Source: Bacteroidota bacterium
GTDB lineage: Bacteria; Bacteroidota; Bacteroidia; Bacteroidales; Dysgonomonadaceae
Length of the DNA: 57,387 bases
Assembly: GCA_023399295.1 (NCBI GenBank)
Contig: JAEWQF010000064.1
Coordinates: forward strand, 1 to 57,387
Reading direction: 5' to 3'
Shown: positions 53,023 through 57,387 of the stretch, piece after piece
Numbering within the stretch: position 1 is the stretch's first letter
How the letters are laid out: each line of letters starts with the position of its first letter
Position numbers and translations under genes: made by a program
Notes under the pieces: generated by a model
The model's database searches: none
What the model was told of the DNA's origin: nothing
The model's input: the letters and a program-made list of their open reading frames with translations, nothing else

Positions 53023-54369
53023 ATGAGATCTAAATATTTCCCTTTGGCATCGGTGCTCATCGTGACCTTTCTGTCCCTCTCCTCTTGCCTGAACTCATCG
53101 ACTGACAATGTGGAATATTCACCCGACGCTCAGATTTATGCCTTCTCACTCTCCTCCAAATCGGATACCGCGGCTCTGTTGAGTGCCACTAAATTCACCA
53201 TCGACCAGGTCAACGGAAAGATCTTCAACAACGTGCCGCTGCCCTATCTTTTCGATGTTGACAGCGTACTGTTGTCGCTGAGAGGGTCTAGCACCTACAC
53301 CCCTTTTTCGCAGGTGATGTTGACGCTTGATGAAGACAGCACCTACCGATGGCAGTCGTCCGATTCGGTGGCCATCAAGCGGCTCAGTATGATCACCACC
53401 ACCGCACATGATGGCATCACGAAAAAGGAATATCGCATTGAACTGAACATCTACCTGGAGGATCCCTATATCCTCTCCTGGCAAAAGCTGGACGATGATT
53501 ATCTCACGGCAACCGCCTTGTCACAAAAAACAATCCTGCTGAACGGCCATCTCATTACCTACTACCTTACCCCGGTGGGGATAGCGGCGGTGATGACGGA
53601 TGCCGGAAACACCTTGGCATGGAGTACACCCAATCTTGTGGGATTGCCCCTCACAACCGATCCCACTACGGTTACCGCCACTGATGAAGGACTCTTCGCA
53701 CTGGACACCTCGGGCAACACCGTCTACCATTCGGCGGACGGGATCACATGGCACGCCGTCTCCTCGGGCCTGCATGTAAAAGCAATCTACGGCACTCTTC
53801 CCTCCACAGAGGAGGGCAAGCTATTGCTGGCCGTTGAACAGGATGAAAGTCTACGATTTGCTGTGACAAATGATTTCAGCGAGGTGGTGATGATGAACAA
53901 TCTGCCCGAGCAGTTCCCGCTCAGCGGTTTTTCGGCTGTGCAGGTGGATGATCCGGCATCCTATTCCATCAAACACCTCCTGCTAGCGGGAGGCAATGCA
54001 GCTGACAACACCCTGTCCAACAGGATATGGATCCTACAGCAAAAAGAGGGAGTGATCAGTTGGATTCTTTCCAGGATACCCGAATCACTCACCATAGAGG
54101 GAAGCAGTCTCTTTTATTATGACAACAAACCCTATCTGATGGCAGCCAGTGCTGAAAAGAACACCCTCTACTTCTCCGAAAATTACGGACTGGACTGGGT
54201 GCAGACTGGCACAAACCAAGCTTTTCCTGCAGAATTTCAATTGAGAACAAATGCATCGATAAGCACTGATTCGGAACACAATATATGGGTATTCGGCGGA
54301 ATATCTGCCCAGCAGACTCAATTGGTGGATGTATGGAGGGGTCGTCTCAATAAATATTCCGGAATGTAA
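53023..54369 (+). CDS. DUF6242-type lipoprotein with Asp-box repeats
   Basis: A 448-residue predicted lipoprotein. The signal peptide MRSKYFPLASVLIVTFLSLSS ends at the lipobox SSCLN. The N-terminal part (about 25-150) is a beta domain. The C-terminal part shows Asp-box (BNR-like) motifs, HSADGITWH near 236 and FSENYGLDWVQ near 384, separated by strand-rich sequence, which suggests a beta-propeller. It matches my recollection of DUF6242 proteins of Bacteroidales. A TTG three codons upstream is in frame; the ATG is preferred. It is followed after one base by a barrel protein gene, then uppS and bamA, suggesting a role in the envelope. Confidence 0.75.
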   Translation: MRSKYFPLASVLIVTFLSLSSCLNSSTDNVEYSPDAQIYAFSLSSKSDTAALLSATKFTIDQVNGKIFNNVPLPYLFDVDSVLLSLRGSSTYTPFSQVMLTLDEDSTYRWQSSDSVAIKRLSMITTTAHDGITKKEYRIELNIYLEDPYILSWQKLDDDYLTATALSQKTILLNGHLITYYLTPVGIAAVMTDAGNTLAWSTPNLVGLPLTTDPTTVTATDEGLFALDTSGNTVYHSADGITWHAVSSGLHVKAIYGTLPSTEEGKLLLAVEQDESLRFAVTNDFSEVVMMNNLPEQFPLSGFSAVQVDDPASYSIKHLLLAGGNAADNTLSNRIWILQQKEGVISWILSRIPESLTIEGSSLFYYDNKPYLMAASAEKNTLYFSENYGLDWVQTGTNQAFPAEFQLRTNASISTDSEHNIWVFGGISAQQTQLVDVWRGRLNKYSGM

Positions 54370-54370
54370 G

Positions 54371-55057
54371 ATGCACCCCAGATGGATCACCCTGCTCAGC
54401 TGGTTCATCCTGTCAGCAGCGCTCCAGGCACAGGAGTACCGCTATGAGATAGGAGGTGCCGCCGGCAGTTCGTTTTACATGGGTGACGCCAACAGGAACA
54501 GCTTCTTCCAACATCCGGGCATCGCAGGTGGTCTACTGATGCGGTATCACATCAGCCTTCATTGGGCTGTGAAAGCAAACATCCTGGCAGGCACTGTCAA
54601 CGGCAACAGTGCCGGCAGCGACAATCGCTTCCCTTACGGATCCAGTCATGCTTTCAGCAGAAGTTTTGCAGAGACAGGAGCACAGGTGGAATATCACTTT
54701 CTGCCATACAGTGACCGGTATGGGTACCTCCAGGCCAGTCGATTCACTCCTTATCTGCTTGCGGGTGGAGGAATTACCGCAGCCACGGGAGAGCGATTGT
54801 TCCTGAGTGCGAACATCCCTTTTGGAGCTGGGTTGAAATATAAATTAAAAAACAGGATGAATATCGGAATAGAGTTTTCGATGAGAAAGCTGTTCGGCGA
54901 TGACTTTGATGTGACGCAGGATGGTACGGAGCCAAATTTGGAGCACCCTTACGGCATTCGTAGTTCTCTTCTGAAGAATCGGGACTGGTATGGCATCACG
55001 CTGTTTTTCATGACTTGGGATTTCGGTTTAAAACGAGACCCCTGTTGTGGCAACTAA
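54371..55057 (+). CDS. DUF6089 outer-membrane beta-barrel protein
   Basis: A 228-residue protein of the DUF6089 family, with signal peptide MHPRWITLLSWFILSAALQAQ. The mature part alternates aromatic and small residues (YEIGGAAGSSFYMGDANRN, FTPYLLAGGGITA, NIGIEFSMRKLFGDDFD), as in an 8-strand barrel. The conserved GxSxYxGD start and MRKLFTD-like motif are family features. It begins one base after the DUF6242 stop and 16 bases before uppS. Members often precede uppS-bamA in Bacteroidota; the role is unknown. Confidence 0.85.
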   Translation: MHPRWITLLSWFILSAALQAQEYRYEIGGAAGSSFYMGDANRNSFFQHPGIAGGLLMRYHISLHWAVKANILAGTVNGNSAGSDNRFPYGSSHAFSRSFAETGAQVEYHFLPYSDRYGYLQASRFTPYLLAGGGITAATGERLFLSANIPFGAGLKYKLKNRMNIGIEFSMRKLFGDDFDVTQDGTEPNLEHPYGIRSSLLKNRDWYGITLFFMTWDFGLKRDPCCGN

Positions 55058-55073
55058 AAACAACCAACAAACA

Positions 55074-55823
55074 ATGTCGTTGATTGAAAAACTGGATCCT
55101 AACCGCATACCTGCGCATATCGCCCTCATCATGGATGGGAATGGGCGCTGGGCAAAAGCCAGGGGTCTGGACCGAAGCGAAGGGCACAAGGAGGGTGTTG
55201 AGGCGATTCGAAGAGTAGTAGAAGCCGCCTCCGCATCATCGGTCAAATACCTGACCCTGTATGCTTTTTCTACCGAGAATTGGCGTCGTCCTGTGGACGA
55301 GGTGAGCGGCCTGATGGATTTGATGGTCTACGCACTGACACGTGAGACGGCAGATCTGAAAAAGAATGGGGTGCGCATAGTAGCCATCGGGAACGTGGAA
55401 CGTCTGCCAGACAATGTCCGGAAGATACTCCAGAAGTGCATCCTGGAGACCGCAGAAGGCAGGAGACTCACCCTGGTGATAGCACTCAGCTATTCATCGA
55501 GGTGGGAGCTGACAGATGCTGTCAGAAAGATCAGCAACGATGTCGAGGCAGGCATCCTGCGGAAGGATGACATCAGTGAAGAGACAATCAGCAACTACCT
55601 CACCACACGCGATCTACCCGATCCCGACCTGCTGATCCGCACCGGTGGAGAACAACGCATCTCCAACTTCCTTTTATGGCAGTCAGCCTACACTGAGTTC
55701 TATTTCACCGAGACCTACTGGCCTGATTTCAACGACGAAGAGCTCTACAAAGCGATTGTCGATTACCAGAAAAGGGAGAGAAGGTTTGGCAAAATCAGTG
55801 AACAAATCGAACCGAAACAATAA
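55074..55823 (+). CDS. uppS: Isoprenyl transferase (undecaprenyl diphosphate synthase)
   Basis: Makes the C55 lipid carrier for peptidoglycan and surface glycans. With the ATG at 55074 it has 249 residues; catalytic Asp21 is in IMDGNGRWAKARG. Other motifs are LTLYAFSTENWRRP, SSRWELTDAV and DLLIRTGGEQRISNFLLWQSAYTEF. A GTG nine codons upstream is in frame but not family sequence. It is 52 bases before bamA, a conserved pair. Confidence 0.97.
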   Translation: MSLIEKLDPNRIPAHIALIMDGNGRWAKARGLDRSEGHKEGVEAIRRVVEAASASSVKYLTLYAFSTENWRRPVDEVSGLMDLMVYALTRETADLKKNGVRIVAIGNVERLPDNVRKILQKCILETAEGRRLTLVIALSYSSRWELTDAVRKISNDVEAGILRKDDISEETISNYLTTRDLPDPDLLIRTGGEQRISNFLLWQSAYTEFYFTETYWPDFNDEELYKAIVDYQKRERRFGKISEQIEPKQ

Positions 55824-55875
55824 AGTATCGTCACCACTCCTCCGTGGAGTCAGCGAAAAGAATAAAAACAACACG

Positions 55876-57387
55876 ATGTTGAAGAGAACATTCCCCATCC
55901 TAATACTCGCCACTGCTCTTTCACAGGCTACATTGCCGGCGCAACAGAATGACACCATCTCTGCCACCCTGCCTGCGGAACTGAATGTGAACTATACAGC
56001 TCCTCCACGCAAGTACACCATTGCCGATGTCGACATCACCGGAGTGGAAGGAACCATGTATGAGGATCAGGAGTTTACGCTGGTAGGCTTTTCCGGTTTG
56101 TCAAAAGGACAGACGATCACGATTCCGGGTGAGGAGATAACCGGTGCACTAAAGCGTTTTTGGCGGCAGGGGCTCTTCTCCGATGTGAAGATCCTGCAGA
56201 CCAAGATTGAGGGTGACAGCGTATGGCTTGAGATACGGCTCACCGACCGTCCCCGTGTGGCCAATATTCGCTATTTCGGCATGAAGAAGAGCGAGCAGGA
56301 CGACATTGAGAAGAAGATCGGCTTCGTGAAAGGAAATCAGATCACACCTCCCCAGATTGCTCGTGCGGAGACAATCATTAAAACATTCTTCGATGAAAAG
56401 GGGTTTGGTGATGCCGAAGTGCGCATCTTTCAGCGACCTGACACCACACAGTTGAACCAGGTGGTGTTGGAGATCAACGTAGACAAGAAAGAAAAACTGA
56501 AGGTCAACAGCATTCTCATTGAGGGCAACGAGTCGTTGAGCGACAACCAGCTCAAATGGGCAATGAAGAAAACCAACGAGAAGGGAAAACTGCGCAACCT
56601 GTTCCGTGCAAAGAAATTTGTAGAGGATCTTTACGAGGAGGATAAAAAGAACCTGATCAGCAAGTACCACGAGAAAGGGTACCGCGATGCGGAGATTGTC
56701 CGTGACACGGTATACAAGTTCGACGAGAAGAGTGTCAACATCGAGATCAATCTTCAGGAAGGACCCCTCTACCACATCCGCTCCATCAATTGGGTGGGCA
56801 ACACACAGTATTCTTCGGCACAGCTGGGGCAGCTGCTCAACATGGCACCCGGTGATGTATACAACCAGAAGAAGTTACAGGAACGGCTGATAGTGGATGA
56901 GGATGCCGCCGTGAACCTATACCAGAACAACGGGTACCTCTTCTCCAACATCGACCCGGTAGAGATCAACATCGAGGAGGACTCGGTAGACATCGAGTTG
57001 CGGGTATCGGAAGGCCCCAAGGCGACAATCAAACGGGTGGTCATTCAGGGCAACGACCGCCTCTACGAAGATGTGATCCGCCGGGAGCTTCGTACCAAGC
57101 CGGGAGCGGTCTTCAGCAAAGAGGACCTGCTGCGTTCGGTACGTGAAATTGCCCAAACCGGACACTTTGATCCGGAGGCACTCTCTGCCGACATATCTGG
57201 CGGCATCAGTCCCAACCCGGAGGATGGCACCGTGGATATTACCTACCCGCTCACTTCAAAGGGCAACGACCAGATTGAGTTCTCAGCCGGCTGGGGCGTC
57301 ACCGGTCTGGTGGGCAAGCTGAGTCTGAAGCTGAACAACTTCTCACTGCAGAACCTGCTCAATCCCTCCATGCACAGGGGCATCATC
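55876..57387 (+). CDS. bamA: Outer-membrane protein assembly factor BamA, 3'-truncated
   Basis: Central Omp85 protein that folds and inserts barrels in the outer membrane. 504 codons are present before the window ends; the full protein should be about 850-900 residues. The signal peptide (MLKRTFPILILATALSQATLPAQ) is followed by successive POTRA domains, recognisable from KRFWRQGLFSDVKI, ILIEGNESLSDNQLKWAM, INWVGNTQYSSAQLGQLL and VVIQGNDRLYEDVIRRELRTKPG. The start of the barrel follows (IEFSAGWGVTGLVGKLSLKLNNFS). Downstream of uppS by 52 bases. It is the likely inserter for the small barrels encoded in this window. Confidence 0.95.
   Translation, partial: MLKRTFPILILATALSQATLPAQQNDTISATLPAELNVNYTAPPRKYTIADVDITGVEGTMYEDQEFTLVGFSGLSKGQTITIPGEEITGALKRFWRQGLFSDVKILQTKIEGDSVWLEIRLTDRPRVANIRYFGMKKSEQDDIEKKIGFVKGNQITPPQIARAETIIKTFFDEKGFGDAEVRIFQRPDTTQLNQVVLEINVDKKEKLKVNSILIEGNESLSDNQLKWAMKKTNEKGKLRNLFRAKKFVEDLYEEDKKNLISKYHEKGYRDAEIVRDTVYKFDEKSVNIEINLQEGPLYHIRSINWVGNTQYSSAQLGQLLNMAPGDVYNQKKLQERLIVDEDAAVNLYQNNGYLFSNIDPVEINIEEDSVDIELRVSEGPKATIKRVVIQGNDRLYEDVIRRELRTKPGAVFSKEDLLRSVREIAQTGHFDPEALSADISGGISPNPEDGTVDITYPLTSKGNDQIEFSAGWGVTGLVGKLSLKLNNFSLQNLLNPSMHRGII

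Overview
The window looks like ordinary chromosome from a Bacteroidales bacterium, most likely Dysgonomonadaceae (Proteiniphilum/Petrimonas-like); the family is inferred. Evidence for the phylum: many promoters have the Bacteroidota form TTTG or TTG, 19-20 bases, then TAnnTTTG; almost no start codon has a Shine-Dalgarno sequence; and families typical of the phylum are present (NigD lipoprotein, GldE, DUF4294, DUF6089, DUF6242, long NusB, RNase G starting with GTG, a 30-residue AURKAIP1/COX24 protein). Gene density is high, there are no insertion sequences, phage genes or CRISPR arrays, and one tRNA gene is present.

Layout. 1-2.0 kb: end of the fumarate reductase/succinate dehydrogenase operon (flavoprotein cut by the window edge, iron-sulfur subunit complete). 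2.1-5.1 kb: outer-membrane barrel protein and PriA, converging on RNase G (5.2-6.7 kb) across a shared terminator. 6.9-7.3 kb: HU protein and the tiny COX24-domain protein. 7.5-11.2 kb: MutY, SSB, GldE, phosphopantetheinyl transferase. 11.25-14.0 kb, minus strand: L13-S9-S2-EF-Ts, with a structured leader before S2. 14.36 kb: tRNA-Arg(ACG). 14.5-18.2 kb: RecJ-RecQ. 18.4-22.0 kb: MnmA, a TRIC-type channel, a small barrel protein, HflX. 22.1-26.6 kb: an unusual aspartokinase, Maf, ComB, and the L25-Pth-S4 operon. 27-29.8 kb: NusB-YajC-YbbR-CoaE. 29.9-36.7 kb: small winged-helix protein, YitT, LeuS, long-chain acyl-CoA ligase, DUF4294 protein. 36.8-41.2 kb: SulP transporter, YgiQ radical SAM protein, NigD lipoprotein.

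41.5-48.6 kb is the main accessory block, an L-fucose locus: GntR-type regulator, isomerase FucI, mutarotase FucU, permease FucP and a GH95 alpha-fucosidase lipoprotein. Together they release, import, epimerise and isomerise fucose to fuculose, but fuculokinase and aldolase genes are not in the locus. 48.6-51.8 kb, minus strand: PrmC-RecX-ComF-PyrE-SRPBCC, tightly packed. 51.9-57.4 kb: RibD, then a DUF6242 lipoprotein, a DUF6089 barrel protein, UppS and BamA (cut by the right edge), a group pointing to cell-envelope assembly.

No obviously new multi-gene system is visible. The best leads are a strong Shine-Dalgarno sequence on the COX24-domain gene, the S2 leader with competing stems, a leader ORF overlapping the nusB start, competing hairpins and a tandem 10-mer before the fucose regulator, an ectoine-type aspartokinase without ectoine genes, and a propeller-like lipoprotein upstream of bamA.
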